NCBI GenBank assembly: GCA_038503035.1
Contig: JAVSML010024441.1
Span: 186,001 to 250,000, forward strand
Direction: 5' to 3'
From: Crocodylus rhombifer
Taxonomy: Eukaryota > Chordata > Crocodylia > Crocodylidae
DNA: 64,000 bases
The position numbers were made by a program, and so were the translations under genes. Numbering within the stretch: position 1 is the stretch's first letter; every line of letters begins with the position of its first letter. This document shows, piece after piece, positions 1 through 12,120 of the stretch. A model generated the notes under the pieces. The model had not been told where the DNA came from. It ran no database searches and worked only from the letters and a program-made list of their open reading frames with translations.

Positions 1-43
1 ACTTGGCACCAAAGTTAGTGCACTTAACACTAAAATGAGTGCT

Positions 44-227
44 GGGTCACGTCTACATGTGCATTAATGTGCTTTAACTAAATGCAAATGCAGGTATTAA
101 ATTTAAGCACAATTAGCCTAATTTCACCATTTTTAATGCACATTAAGGGTACGCACGTGTAGAGGCACACCCATAATGTGCATTAAATGAGGCTAATGTG
201 CATTAATGCATCTTGTATAAACATGCC
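44..227. repeat. Short TIR element (MITE-like), 'gggtcacgtctaca' type
   Basis: The left end reads 'gggtcacgtctacatg' followed by 'tgcattaatgtgc'. A matching inverted end lies at about 148-172 ('gtgtagaggcacaccc'). A second, weaker one lies near 205-227 ('tataaacatgcc'). The interior is rich in 'tgcattaatg' motifs on both strands. This is the usual look of a nonautonomous DNA transposon, and the ends resemble the element at 35193-35488. No convincing target duplication is visible, and the double right end suggests a compound or rearranged copy. Confidence 0.5.
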
Positions 228-2681
228 TTCTGAGTAATTTTTTTCCAAGGCATTTAAGTAACCTAGCCTTTACTCCCATTCACTCCCAATTGCTTAGACA
301 TGTTGGTAAAGGGTACCCTCTGTGTTATGAGAACCAAAAGTTTGATCTCTGTCCTTTCAGCCTCAGTGAAGAGGTGACTTCTCAAGTACTGCCCCTTCCT
401 TACCAGAAAGGGCATTCATGCGGTCTGTTGTGCATTTCTCCCGCAAGGGAATCTATCTGTCCTTGGCAGTGAATTCTAGTGCACAGAAGCAGTATCCAAA
501 GAGAAGTCATGGTAGCTTCTAGTGCCAAAAAACCCAAAGGGTGTTGTTGTTTATCCAGTGTATGTTTTTTTTTGCAAAAGCCTAAACCTGTTTGAAGAGA
601 AAGTGATCGTTTTAATTAACATATATCACAGGAAAACTAATCTAGTTTTTGTGAGGCCTGTTGTATGGATCCAGGCCAGAAGCAATGTTCAGAACCAGAT
701 CTGAGCATTCCAGGAGGTTCAGACCAGATTTTGATCTGGCCCCGTCTCTCTATATCACATCACTCCTTTTCAGTCCCTCCCCCTGGTTACATCAGAGAAC
801 TAGCTTTGGACATCCCAAGCCATTTAGGACGATTCCAAGCCATTCCTTGCTCCCGTAATACCTACCTGTTTTGCTCACTTTCCTTACAACCTAAGAAAGC
901 TTCAATTTTGTTGCTCTGCTTGTCTTTGTTGATCCAAGGTAGGGTTTTTTATTATTATTAGCATGTATTTTGTGCACAAATGCCTGGTGTATTTTTATCA
1001 GATTTGGTTTCAGCTCCAAATCCAGTTACTTGGGTTGACTTGCTGCCAGTTTGCAGGATTAGGTATGAGGTAGTGTGTACATTTCACACTTTCTTGGGAA
1101 TGCTTGGTGGAATTCTGCTCTGCTGATGTCACCAAAACAAGGAGATGTGGCTGAGCAAAAATCCCACAAGGCTGCGCGAAAGCACTGAAGATGCATCCAG
1201 AAAACCTTACAAGAATCTGCATTCCCAGCAAGACTGAGCTCTGATGATAACAAGGAGGCTGGGTTTTATCTCCAGGGGTATTAGCACTGCAATAAAGTGG
1301 ATAATGCCAGAGTTCTCATGGAAGCTCCTGGGATGGAACTCCCATAAAATGGACACTTCCCCATGTCCAGAATCACTGCCACATATGGAAATTGTGCAGG
1401 GCTTCATTTGAAGATGCCACGACTGCAATCTGAAAAAAAAGAGAGAGTTATTCCAACTATTTTGTCTTTAAAAGGAAATACTGAATAACTTATGGATAAG
1501 ACATTAACCCCAAACCCAGACCACTCATGGTCGTTAAAGAGCCTTGGCACTATTCATAAGAATAGGGGTGTGTTAGTCTTGGATTCCTTCCCAGATTCCA
1601 TTTTGGGGAAATACATCCTGAAAACCTAAAATTCCACCTGTATTTCTACTTGGGTCCAGACTCCATATTCGTATTTGGATCTATCTTCGGTATCTTATGC
1701 TGCTTTTCATTGTTGTTATGTCTGAGCACTTTCCATGAAAAAATAAGCAGCTACAGAAAAATGCCTAGCAGGTTTCCTAAACTCTCTGAAATGGCTCTTT
1801 TTGCAGGGATAAAAGCTATTTTGATGGGGTTCATGGTTTTGATCTTTAGAGGTGATGGATTTATTGTGGAGGAAGAGCTTGTTTGTGGCTTGGGACAATA
1901 GAGGATGCCCATATCATTTGGATGGTTATATAAGCATTAGGCAATATGGGAAAAGGCAACTTTGATAAGCTTCAGCATTCAGTTAGGGCAATATTTTGTT
2001 TCTCATAGTTCCCATCACTGGCCAGTTTAGAGGAACTCTATGAGAAGCAGACTCAGGATAATCTGGCCTATATACTAATCCTAACCTAATTTCTAAAAGT
2101 TAGAAGCTGGCCACAGCCTTGAAGCAAGAGGTTTAATATACCTTCCTGAATGTAAGTTATCAGTAACAGTAATGCTTCTTGTTACCCACATAAATCTCCA
2201 ACCCCCATGTGTAACACAGTCAGGCAGTGTATAACAACCGCCCCATTCTAATGTCTTGCAGTGGTAGAAAAAGTAACCGCTGTAAATATAGCTAATAAAA
2301 TGTTTTGGAAAGCCTTCTGGCTGAAAGGTGCTAATGTTTTGACAGGGTATGTCATCCTTTCTTAGCAATCAATGACCTTGGAAGTTAACACAGTGCCAAA
2401 GTGTTAAAAAGTGCAACATTTTTCTTCCGTGGGATACTGTACGAGCATTTTTGCTGTTTTATTTCATCTACTCTCACACCCCTCGGGTTCACTTTATGAG
2501 GATTTCCCATGAAAGTCCTAGAGTTTCAAAACATGTAAAATCACATATTTTGCCCTAGATTTTATTCAGCCCTTTCAGGATTTAAAACTGGGCACATTTT
2601 CCAGTCCATTAATTCATCTAACTTTGCAAACATGTTCACAAATGTAATTTGTTGTTGAGTGCACAAGGAAATTCAAATCTT
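228..2681. other. No gene recognised
   Basis: This is AT-rich, stop-dense sequence. Open frames of 60-98 codons occur (for example at 665-961) but lack family motifs or plausible splice context. I see no repeat ends or RNA genes. Confidence 0.5.
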
Positions 2682-2752
2682 TATACAAATACATAAACAT
2701 ATATGTATATATGCATATACATAAACACGCACACACACAGATATGTATATAC
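2682..2752. repeat. (TA)/(CA) low-complexity tract
   Basis: Alternating purine-pyrimidine sequence built from 'atatgtatat', 'ataaacacgc' and a short (CA) run. It is an impure microsatellite. The minus-strand open frame across it is an artefact of this composition. Confidence 0.8.
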
Positions 2753-4770
2753 AGCCATTTTGCCTTGGGTTAGAAATATTTTTGCATGTTGTGGCAAAAC
2801 CCGTATTATCTTGACTACAAAGAAAAATGCTTTCCACTCTGTTATCTCCATGTTTCAATTCTAAAAGCATCAATGAGGTATGTGTCACAGTATTTCTGGA
2901 GTAGGCGTGATTAATTCAATTTTATACCTGGGTAAGCATAGTAATTCCCAGACAATAGGCTATTCAGCATCATCCACCAAATCCATGGAAAGGCCATGAA
3001 TTGGGCTTTAATCACAAGAATATCCTTGCCTGATAAAGGTCCAGTTTTGGAAATGGATCTGTACTGAAAAAGACTTTGGTTGAACTAGAACCTAGAGGAA
3101 GTCCCATTGAACTCAATGAGGCCAGAATTTCCTTTAGGTTTTTTATGGTATTCCAGGCAAGACCCTTATGCGTGAACTAAAAGAGCTGCTTTACCATAGT
3201 CACCCAAGAGAGGTTATCACCGTTCAGTTCCTCACCACAGCTCAGTGTCTGTGTACTGCTCCAGTCCCAAGCCATACCTAACTCACAGCTGTAAACGAGC
3301 CTTTCCATCCATCCCCTGGCATACAAGAAAGCGCTGACCTGAAGGACTTGTAGCATCTCCATTTATTCATTGTCCTATTTTCATCCCATGCTGATCTAGG
3401 CACAATGATAGTGTCTGTCCGTTATTTTATACAGTGGCATAAGTTCCAGTCATTGAAACCCAAATCCCAGATATGAATCCCACCCTGAATCACTAGCAGA
3501 TTCAATACTCAGATCAGATGGCTTTGACTTTGGTCTATCTGTGGATCTGAAGCCCTTTTTATATATGCTTTGTCATGTGCAATACAGTTGCGTTCCAAGG
3601 ATATCAAGGGCAGCTGAGGAAATGGTAAAGGTAGCAAAGAAATGGTAGAGGTGCTTAATCTTACCTGACTTAATGCTCAGCTGGGTAGCAGGCAGGCTTT
3701 TGTCTTTGCTAAGGTTTTGTCCCTTAAATGCCAATATCCCATGGTCCCTCACAGCATCTTCTTCAGTTCAGCATACTCCTTTCTTCGGTGCACAGGGGAC
3801 CTTTAAATGTCTTGTCCAGACTATCGTGTCCCAAGCAATCTCTGCAGTAGGATATCCTAGAGTCCATGGTCCCCTGTGTTGCCGATGCCACTCTATTTGA
3901 ATCCTCCTAGCAGGCTACCTGCTGCTGAGACATAACTGGGTATTCCCAGAATGCACTAAAGTCCATAAGCAGCAGGGATGGGCCTGTCCATTGAACTGTG
4001 GCAGTGCTGTAAAGGTGCTGTCTGGTCACAACTCAATGTGTGTTGCCACCATATCACATGAAGATGTCACCAATTGGTTACAAGAAGCTGGTTGTGCTTG
4101 TTACACGAGCAGGTGACTTCAGCATCCAACCGTTCCCCTTCTCCAGGAGCTCTGACTAGAAAGATTTTTTTTAATAAGTTGTTCATGCTTTAATCAATCA
4201 GGCACATGACCCAGGATTCTTGTAGGTTTACAACACTGATTAAATTATTGGCTCCAGATGGGAACTGTCTGAGTAACGAGTGTTCGGATAGCCACAGCGC
4301 ACAGCAAAGCTAGTAGAGAAGGAGGGAGCTGTACTGAGATAAGGTGGGGCGGAGGGAGGCTGATCTTTTTGTCATGTAAGTTTACAGCTGAGACATCAAG
4401 AGGAGTGCAAGAGATCTGGTCCTTTAATTGGTAACAGGGCAGGCAAGTCCTTATGGATGGTGGCTGGAGACCCAAAAGAAAAAAAAATCAGGGAAAAACG
4501 CTGATCCAGCAGAGGAACATTCCAGCCTCAAAATTAATTCTGAGTAAAGTAGAGAAGAGAGTGGAGATTCAGTTCAAGATAAGCCTCAGGAATCTGGATG
4601 CTAGTCCAAGCTTTATCTGAAAGAAAGACCTGATCTAAATAGCCTTGAAGGAAGGTTGGTCTTGAGATGAAAGCCCTGCACAAGGGATTAGGAGATCTGC
4701 ATTCAGTTCTTCCTGTGGCGACAGAACTATGGAGCAGCCCAAAGTAGCCCTCCTCCCAGCTGGCAGGGCC
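2753..4770. other. No gene recognised
   Basis: There is no supportable coding sequence here. Around 3090-3135 the phrase 'tcccattgaactcaatg' resembles a short palindromic motif (cccattgacttcaatggg) common in old sauropsid interspersed repeats. The copy is too worn to delimit. Confidence 0.45.
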
Positions 4771-4826
4771 ACAGTGCAACATATACGAGTAGTGGGACAC
4801 AGTGCAATATATATGAGTAGGGGGAT
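4771..4826. repeat. 28-bp tandem duplication
   Basis: Two adjacent 28-bp units begin 'acagtgcaacatatacgag' (4771) and 'acagtgcaatatatatgag' (4799) and differ at a few positions. This is a simple local duplication with no coding meaning. Confidence 0.8.
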
Positions 4827-4904
4827 TCGAGTCAGAACAGCAATATTCTGCCTGGGTGTAAATGTCTATACAAGGTGCAGGGCAGCTGAGAATCAGATCC
4901 ACGG

Positions 4905-5045
4905 GCCTTGTCTAGACTAAGATGAGATGTGAAGGTGGAAAGCTAGCACGTGTTAGCTACATGCTTGTCTATACACAGTTGTTCTGGAATTGCTCTTCCT
5001 CTGTTTACACCTCGCCTTATTCCAGAATAATGTCCCTATGCAAAC
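4905..5045. repeat. Worn palindromic interspersed repeat
   Basis: A near-perfect 18-bp palindrome, 'agctagcacgtgttagct' (4941-4958), sits between two related phrases, 'cttgtctagac' and 'gcttgtctatac'. Compact palindromes with a 'tgtctaYac' motif are typical of nonautonomous DNA elements. The outer ends are not clear, so the limits are approximate. Confidence 0.35.
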
Positions 5046-5128
5046 AAGACATAAAGACATAAGACGAGGCCTACGACAATTGAATGTGTTTGTATAGACC
5101 AGATTTTGGGAGAATCTGGGTTATATAG

Positions 5129-5130
<2 letters not shown>

Positions 5131-5162
<32 letters not shown>
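5131..5162. repeat. (TG)n microsatellite
   Basis: An uninterrupted run of about 15 TG units. Confidence 0.95.
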
Positions 5163-5724
5163 AACAGAGATGACACGTAAACAGGTGTGTATGTAAGGGA
5201 GAAGCTGTACGAGCATGTATCTGTTTGCAGGAGCGTGATTGCTTTAAAAGTAGCCTAGGTTTAAATGTTCCACTTTCCAAGTGATTACTGAGGGCACAGA
5301 TTGTCTCATTTTTTCATATACATATATCTCGTCTCAGGGTTGTCATGGCAGCACTGTATATGTTTGCTGGGCTGGAAGGATCTGGGGATGGAAAATGAAG
5401 CCAGGGAGTGAACTGAGGAGAGGAATCCAGCAGGAATTTTCCTCTGCTCCTCTGTGGCCGATTGGTTAACACTAATTTAACTTGGTCTCCTGAGACCAGT
5501 CATCAAATCAGAGACTTCCAATTTCATTTTTTTTTTAAATCAACCACAATTGCTCTGCGGAGCCCATTTTTCACATTAGAAATTAACCTTGCAGAAAATT
5601 AGCTGATGGGAATTGTCGGATGGGAGCCAGAGCACAAGATAGCACCATAGAAACACAAACAAGGTACAACATCTCTGCACAACATGGGGAAAGGCTGTGC
5701 CCCTGGAGAGTGATGATGCTGAGG
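5163..5724. other. No gene recognised
   Basis: Unique-looking noncoding sequence with a T9/A3 run near 5527. The two overlapping minus-strand frames at 5576-5783 have no recognisable motif. Confidence 0.45.
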
Positions 5725-5835
5725 CAATAGGACATAGTGGTTTGAACCACCAGGACACCTGGCTTCTGTCCCTGCCCTGTCACTAACTCACTCTTGGGCC
5801 ACTCATTTCAATCTTGATTGTTTGCAGGAGTGCTG
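5725..5835 (+). repeat. MIR-like SINE fragment
   Basis: The order of phrases 'gtggtttgaaccac', 'cctggcttctgtccctgccctgtcact' (read in pieces) and 'cttgggccactcattt' follows the MIR consensus (tRNA-like part, then '...ctctgccac...tgtgaccttgggcaa'). It is very diverged. MIR is an old amniote tRNA-derived SINE. Confidence 0.45.
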
Positions 5836-6114
5836 AGTGCTCACAACTCATAGAGAAGTTGGTGAGAGGGACAACAGCACAGGCAGATGAAAATCAGGCT
5901 CTGATTCACTATGCCTCAGCCTGTCAGCTGTACATTGGGGATTACAGATAGATCTGAGCACACAGTTCACACTGGCTTGCTTATTCTGTACTTTAAGCCA
6001 TGCTTTCTTCTAGCAGAATATCATAGGCAGGTGGCAGCTTCAGTGAATTCAGCATCTTGGCTCTCCAGAATTGCTGGTTACAGGTGACTGTCCGGGAAGC
6101 CACACTGAGGGGGA

Positions 6115-6445
6115 TCAAACCTAAGGGTCTTACCTTCCAAGGTATTTAGGTACCTGAGGCCCATGATTTCAATAGGAGTTAGGCACCTAGATATCTTTGT
6201 GGACGGGAGCCTCAGTAGTTGTAGAGCAGCAACAAGAGAAGGATGGATGCTATAGTGCTTAGGGTGCTAGTCTTGTTCAGTCCCCTCCACTGGAGCAGAC
6301 TTTATGTGTGACTTGGGACCAGTCAGTCAGGTCCAGATATAGTCCATGGGAGTTAAGCACCTTTGAAAATCTGATCTCTTCTCAGACTGTGCCTTAGTTC
6401 CCATTTGTAAACTGGGGGGTAATGTCATTTCCCTCCCTCCCAGGT
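6115..6445. repeat. Old sauropsid interspersed repeats, two pieces
   Basis: 6150-6200 holds 'aggagttaggcacctagata'. 6340-6385 holds 'gggagttaagcaccttt' followed by 'gaaaatctgatc'. These are forms of a phrase (gttaggcacctaaat...tttgaaaatctgg) that I recognise as recurrent in turtle and crocodilian DNA. 6385-6440 ('gtgccttagttcccatttg', then 'taaactgggg') resembles the MIR core. The three may be parts of one old element. Boundaries and family are uncertain. Confidence 0.4.
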
Positions 6446-7106
6446 TAATGCCAAGGGTAAACATGTCAGCTTAAGTGGTGCCCAGCAATACAGTAAGGGG
6501 CATCATTTGTGGAAATCTTGGGCTTTTAAAAGGTGTTATTGGGGTTGGATTTCATCTACTTTCACATTCACAAAAGAAAACTGTGTATGTGCATGTATAC
6601 ATGGACCTGTGCTGCTTGGACTGATTTCTTTAATTCCCTCTGTCTCAGAGCTCTGCCCTGGGGTTTTGGAGGTCATGTCCTGTTCTGTGTTAAGCCACGT
6701 CCCATCCATCCTAAGTGGATTCCATTTATTGGTCTGCTATTGTCTATTTTTGGTACCACCAACAATGTAAAACGTGTGCGTGTGTATTGTACACAGTCCC
6801 ATTGTGATGTACAGCTGAATCCTTGTCTAGTTTGCTCAACTGGTATTGTGCCAGTTGGAAGGAGCCTGTCCCACCACTGCTGTGTTAGGCAGCATTGCAA
6901 GCCATTTGAAATACACTGAGCACCAGTTTGCCAGCTCCAAGTTCATTTTCTATGATCTTTTGAGTAAGTAAAATACGGCCTTCTCTAAGCCCCACACACA
7001 GCACACAAACCACTTTGCCTTCAGTGAACCTAACCTCACAGTGGGCCATGGTCTTTTGGCTTTCTCACACATTTTGCAAGGAGAGGAGTGACTCACCTCT
7101 CCCATG

Positions 7107-7270
7107 AAATGCAAAACTCTAGAACTCTTGGTTCAGAGATGATACCTTTTATTAGACCAATTAAGAAATTACAAAAAATATTTTTTTTTCAGATTATATT
7201 TTTGTGATTTTTTTAATTGGTCTAATAAAAGGTATCATCTCTGAACCAAGAGTTCTAGAGTTTTGCATTT
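7107..7270. repeat. Perfect 58-bp inverted repeat (foldback) in a retroposon 3' end
   Basis: Arm 7107-7164 is the exact reverse complement of arm 7213-7270, with a 48-bp T/A-rich spacer. The plus-oriented arm ('ggtctaataaaaggtatc', then 'tctctgaaccaagag') runs into 'agaccaacatggctacac' at 7282-7299. That is the 3' end of a retroposon family seen in many sauropsids, and a weaker relative lies at 26610-26695. A 13-bp direct repeat, 'cacctctcccatg', occurs at 7094-7106 (touching the left arm) and 7300-7312. Two oppositely oriented copies of one 3' end, or an inverted insertion, would give this shape. Perfect arm identity in otherwise old DNA points to recent origin or gene conversion between the arms. 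Confidence 0.9.
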
Positions 7271-7650
7271 CTTTTTGTCTCAGACCAACATGGCTACACC
7301 ACCTCTCCCATGGACTTCAGTGAGAACTGAGGACTTTCAGCAGCTTATAGCACCAGGACTTTTGCTAGGAGCTAGCAGTTTGGGGGTTAACACACACACC
7401 TGGAAACATAAGCATTATTTGTGTTTGAATTTCCTTGTTCCAGCTGTGGGCTCACCTGTATCAGTTTATAAACATGACCCAGCTCTGGCATCGGTGAGTC
7501 CATGGTCTATCTCCCTTGAAAAGACCTGTGTTGGCAACAGAGGCAACTCAGCACAGCTTTGAGGCACGAACAGGTGGAAACTTGCATTGGCATCAGGGCA
7601 AAAGTCAAATCCGAGCTCCATTCCTGAGCAAAACTCAACTTACATGGGCA

Positions 7651-7690
7651 GTGTGAGTGAGTGAGTGAGTGAGTGTGAGTGAGTGAGTGA
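7651..7690. repeat. (GAGT)n microsatellite
   Basis: A run of 'gagt' units interrupted by two 'gtgt' variants. Confidence 0.95.
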
Positions 7691-7865
7691 CAGAAAATGG
7701 AGCTGCTGTCCTCAGCCAGGCACAGCAGGTTTAAGCAGGCAGTTATCAAGAGACAGATTTCTCTGCCATTTGGCTCTCTGACATCCAGTCTTGTACATGC
7801 TGTCTTCCCCAAAAGGCACATGCAATAGCAGCTCTGAACATGCAGATTCATAGACAAAGGTGCAT

Positions 7866-8115
7866 GCACACACACAGATGTCACACATGCACACAGATGC
7901 ACAAGCATGCACACAAAAGCACACCCACACATAGCACATATACACACACATAGAAGGATGCCATATGTGCTTAAGCTTCTACCATCATACACCTATGCAT
8001 ACATGAACCCACATACCATATACACAGTCCTGCACATGTATGAGTACACTCCACAGACATATATCCACAGGACCATTCCCACCACATACACAAAGTGAAA
8101 CACACACACACACAC
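7866..8115. repeat. CA-rich simple-repeat region
   Basis: Imperfect (CA)n blocks at 7866-7950 and 8029-8115, joined by CA-rich sequence. A 161-codon minus-strand frame over this tract is Cys/Val-rich only because of the repeat and is not a gene. Confidence 0.85.
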
Positions 8116-8519
8116 TTCCTGCATTTCTTTTCATTTTACAGCCTGTCTTCAGGTGCAGGTTTTGACTTTTAGACATTAACTTAACGGCTCAAAGGAAGTG
8201 AGCAGGGGCTGGTTACACAGTTATTACCTTGTGAAAAAAACACAAACAAACCCAGATTGTTAGCAATGCACTTGATTTACACAAGGACAGCTCCAGCATC
8301 TGAGTCCAAATGGATTAGGCCAGAGTCACTGAGAAGCAGCCCAGTGAGATGCATCACTTCTTGAAGATGACACAACCAAATTCAGCCCAGCTGGAATGCT
8401 TGAACTCTTCTCTTTTCACTAACTGCACGTACAGCATGTGAGAAGTCTTGATTTCATCTCCCCCTGAAATGTCTGGCTCAGTGAGGAAGGCCATGTTTGT
8501 TGGAAAAGACCGAGTGCGT

Positions 8520-8559
8520 CACACACATGCACATGCACGCACACACACACACGCACACG
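8520..8559. repeat. (AC)n microsatellite
   Basis: Impure AC repeat with 'atgc' and 'acgc' interruptions. Confidence 0.9.
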
Positions 8560-9677
8560 TCATGGCTTCCAGCCCACATGTGTAGTAGGATTTGAAGTTG
8601 CTCTATTTGTGATCTCCTGTTTCTTTCCTCCGCCCAATTTACCTCATTCATCATGGTCTTCATCGTCTTCTGGTATTTGAGGGTGCTACCATGTTGCTTA
8701 TCGTTGGAATCTGCTGCTGGATCTTTCCCCACCTGAGTGAAGGCCCTCGTGACAGCCATACCACTTGTGGCCGTGCTGTGTCCTGCCCTTTCACAAGGTC
8801 TGCACATGATCAGGACTGAGGTGAGACCTCAGCATGGCAGGAAGTGGTGCTGGTGGTTCTTGTCAGTGGGATTTTTCACCCCTGAGTCGCCTTAAAAGCA
8901 ACACCCCAGGAGGGTGCTGTGGTCAGGAAGTGGAGCTGGTTAGTCAGGGGTCATGCTCTTCTCTGCGTCAGCACAGAATTAGTGCCTCCAACATGGCATT
9001 GGGGAGTGGGGGGGATACACTGCACTTTCAGACGGTCTTCATTGTATGAGACAGAAAACCGAGGTCCTGTGCAGTAGTTTTCATAAAAATCCTCATTGTC
9101 CCGGCTAAGTCCTGTCCCATTTCATGACATATTACCTCCTAATAAACCTTCAGTCAGCTAGGTAAAGGGCTTTGTCCTCATCTGCTGCATACTGTTTCTG
9201 TGAGCTGTTAAGCAGCTACCATGTGTCACCCTAGAGGTAGTTACATTTTTGTGTTGGATGAAGTGATCCATGTGCGGGTGGACAACATACTTGCAGGGCA
9301 CAAGATGTGTATGAGTTGCTAGTAGTTCGTAACTTGGGGTGTCTATATGATGCTCCCATTGCTCACACATGCTAGTCCATGGGGACTATGGCTCATGGCT
9401 GCTCAGAAGATCTCTGCTCCATTGTATGTGTGAAAGGCATGAGGGATGCCTGCTCATTGGGAGCTCAGAGCATGGTTAGGAGACAGGGTGTTGGATTCAC
9501 TAGGTAAAAGCCTGTCTGCTTTTGTGGTATGGAGTGGGAAAGTCAGCTCACTCACTGGGGTGATGGTAATACTTTGCTCACACAACCATGCACATACCTT
9601 GTACATGCAGACATGCAGGCACCTGCTGCTTGCTCATATCTCAATGCACACATTCATGCATAAATCTATATATGTAC
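8560..9677. other. No gene recognised; alternating-base DNA near the gap
   Basis: No motif-bearing frame. From about 9580 the sequence becomes 'catgcacatac'/'atgcagacatgcagg' type alternating purine-pyrimidine DNA, which continues to the run of N. A longer microsatellite is probably what the assembly could not resolve. Confidence 0.45.
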
Positions 9678-9687
9678 NNNNNNNNNN
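9678..9687. other. Assembly gap (10 N)
   Basis: Ten N bases directly follow 'tatatatgtac'. The true length is unknown, because a 10-N run is often a placeholder. Confidence 0.99.
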
Positions 9688-11690
9688 GCCAAAATAAGTG
9701 GGATTTGAGCCTGTCACACTGGCCACCTGCCTGTCCCAAAAGAGTTCACAGATCACATCTATCAACTGTCTCTACTGCAAGAAGCCTGAACTTGAAAATG
9801 TTGTACTTGTGTCCCTGGAATAAGCATTTTAATATTGTTTTTCCTGTGCAGGACTCTGCATGAACACTTATGAGTTTTTTTAAGGGTGGCTTATTTCCAT
9901 TTATTCAAAACCTGTTCCTACTTGTCTTCATTTGCACCAAAACAAATCTTGTTTAAACAACCCAGACATATACACAAAGCCTACACAGCCTTTTACTCTA
10001 GTTTAACAGATACTGAGTTAAATTCACTCCTTAAATTATTGCAGTGCCGCGTTCAAGTATGACCAAGTTCTCAGAAAGAGAGAGCATTCTTCTCAAGTTC
10101 TTGTGTGTTCGTTTAGTGGATGCGGGGCTGGGCCCCCTCTCATTTTCTGGTACACTTCTTGGCTTTTCTGGACGTTTATGGGAATCAAAAGATGGCGGGA
10201 GCCGAGTGGGAAGAAAGGGCTAAAGTTGCTTAGTTTATGAGTGGCTTTTCCTCCTCAATGTGTGAAGCACTTACCACTGCATTCCTGAAACAACAGAGCT
10301 CAGAGCACCAAATACACCCTTTCACTGCAGGGAAATAGGCATCTTTGTTCATGTTTTACTGCTTATGAACTGTTGTGTGATGAAGAAAATAGAGAAGTAA
10401 CTTTGGACCTGAGGGGAAGCGGGGAGCTTATAAAAAACTTAAGTGCAACAGAAATAATGAGGCAATTAAAAACCAGGGCAGAGCTGGGACTATGTCAGTA
10501 AAACTACCAGGAACTTATGTCAGTCCCACACAGGACATGAGGAACAGGTCTGATTGACAGCCCCCTCCCTACCCCTCATGACTGCATAGGAATGAGAGCT
10601 GGTCTTCTGGGGTCAATCCTGCTGAGATTTCAGGCTTCCTGCCTGAGTTTATTTGGCCCCAAATCAAAACACAGACTTTGCTCCCAGGAGAAACAAGAGA
10701 CCCCTAGATCTAGGACTATCTTTCTCGTGTGGGTTCAAGTGTAAATGAATCTCAAACCCAAAGCTTATCCTATTGAAATGGGACGTTAACTTGATTTTGA
10801 GTCAAACGGATCTATTTCCCCACCTCTTGAGGCTCATTACAGTCTTAAATGAACCTGAGCTATGTAGCCACCAGGGTGAGAGAAAATGGTTTCTAAGGGG
10901 TACAGAGAGAGAGGGTTTTCTGGTGCATTGTATTAATGCCTTTGGTGTTTCACTGGATACCACTTCAGTCCTGAGTAGCATACCCAGGAAGGGTTCCTTG
11001 CATCTTTAGCCAGCTCTTATACAAGGCTTCCTCCAAGAATGAGGATGAGAACGTCTGCTGAGTTTTCTTTGAAAGGAATACTTTTGCTTTTATTGATATT
11101 TTTTCAATCAGTTTGGTGGTTTTCATTTAGAGCTATCCAAAAGTGATGGCTGAATCCCCAAGATTAGAATATGGTTCCTATTTAGAAGCCCAAACTTTGG
11201 ATGCTGCTAGGAAGCATATGTAGAGTATTACGCAAACCACTTGAATTTAAGTGCATGATGAGAGCAAGGAGAGTCTGTATTTTATTGCCCATTAGAAAAG
11301 CCCAGTGTTGAGTAGGGGAAATTTAACCTATGCCTATGGTTAGTTCCTAGGCCTTATGTGGGGAAGTTTGCCAAAATATTCTAACCATTTTTTAACTTGC
11401 CAGAATTTAGCACTGACAAGGCAAAAAAGGGCAAGCTAGTTGTTTGCACCCTTTTAGGAATTATTAGTCCACTTTGAAAGCCCTACTTGTACATGGCTAG
11501 CCCCTTTAAAACCAAACGTAACCACTGACTACCCTAAAATTCCCACCAGTTTTAAGGTGGATGAAAATGTTCCTTGTGTTTATACAAAGCCTAAGAGCTA
11601 AATATAACCCTGGCCTAAAATCTGAAGACAAATAAATGAGGTGGATAGCTGCACTTTGGCTTGAATGCTTTTGTTTTCAGAAGGCAGATT
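9688..11690. other. No gene recognised
   Basis: Noncoding sequence without clear repeat ends. The short frame at 10773-11009 has no known motif. Confidence 0.45.
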
Positions 11691-12120
11691 TATAGATTCA
11701 TAGATGTTTGGGTCTGAAGAAACCTCAACAGATCATCAAGTCCGACCCCCTGCCTGGGTAGGAAAGAGTGCTGGGACCCAGGCAGATGCCTGTCCAGCCT
11801 TCTCTTAAAGACCCCCGAGATAGGGGTGAGCACCATCTCCCTTGGAAGCCCATTCCAAATTTTGGCCCTCTGTACCATGAAGAAGCTTTTTCCTGATATC
11901 TATCCTAAATCTGCTCTCTGTCAGTTGTGACCATTGTTCCTTGTTACCCCTGGTGAACAGATCACCTTCTGATCCCTTGCTACGGCCCCCTAATGAATTT
12001 GTAGGCAGCCACAAGATCACCTCTCAGCCTTGTCTTGTGAAGGCTGAAGAGGTCCAGGTCCCTCAGCCTCTTCTCATAGGGCTTGGCATGAAAACCCACC
12101 TGCCAACATCTTGGCAGATG
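11691..12120 (-). mobile_element. CR1 LINE, 5'-truncated 3' end with ORF2 C-terminus
   Basis: Read on the minus strand, this is the last part of CR1 ORF2 plus the 3' UTR. CR1 ORF2 is an endonuclease/reverse transcriptase that copies its own RNA at a nick. The decayed C-terminus shows 'RFRIDIRKKLLHG', then 'KIWNGLPREMV' and 'VFKRRLDRHLPG', the usual CR1 tail motifs, in more than one frame. The terminal 'tagattcatagatg' (11693 onward, plus strand) is the CR1 3' terminal repeat. The catalytic RT domain is absent, so the copy is dead. The family call is firm and the 5' limit is approximate. Confidence 0.93.

Noticed and set aside
1060..1085. 'tgaggtagtgtgtaca' resembling the let-7 seed
   Set aside because: Only the first nine bases match, and no complementary arm lies within hairpin distance.
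4534..4902. 'AEYCC' string resembling the LINE post-RT motif 'AEYCAPVW'
   Set aside because: The match is confined to a few residues. Flanking residues do not follow the family, and the DNA looks like a local repeat with a 28-bp duplication.
7507..7992. 161-codon Cys/Val-rich minus-strand frame
   Set aside because: Produced by GAGT and CA microsatellites. The Cys and Val codons are just repeats of TGT and GTG.
7651..8115. CRISPR-like regular spacing
   Set aside because: Simple microsatellites in vertebrate DNA, with no constant repeat and variable spacer structure. No CRISPR array anywhere in the window.
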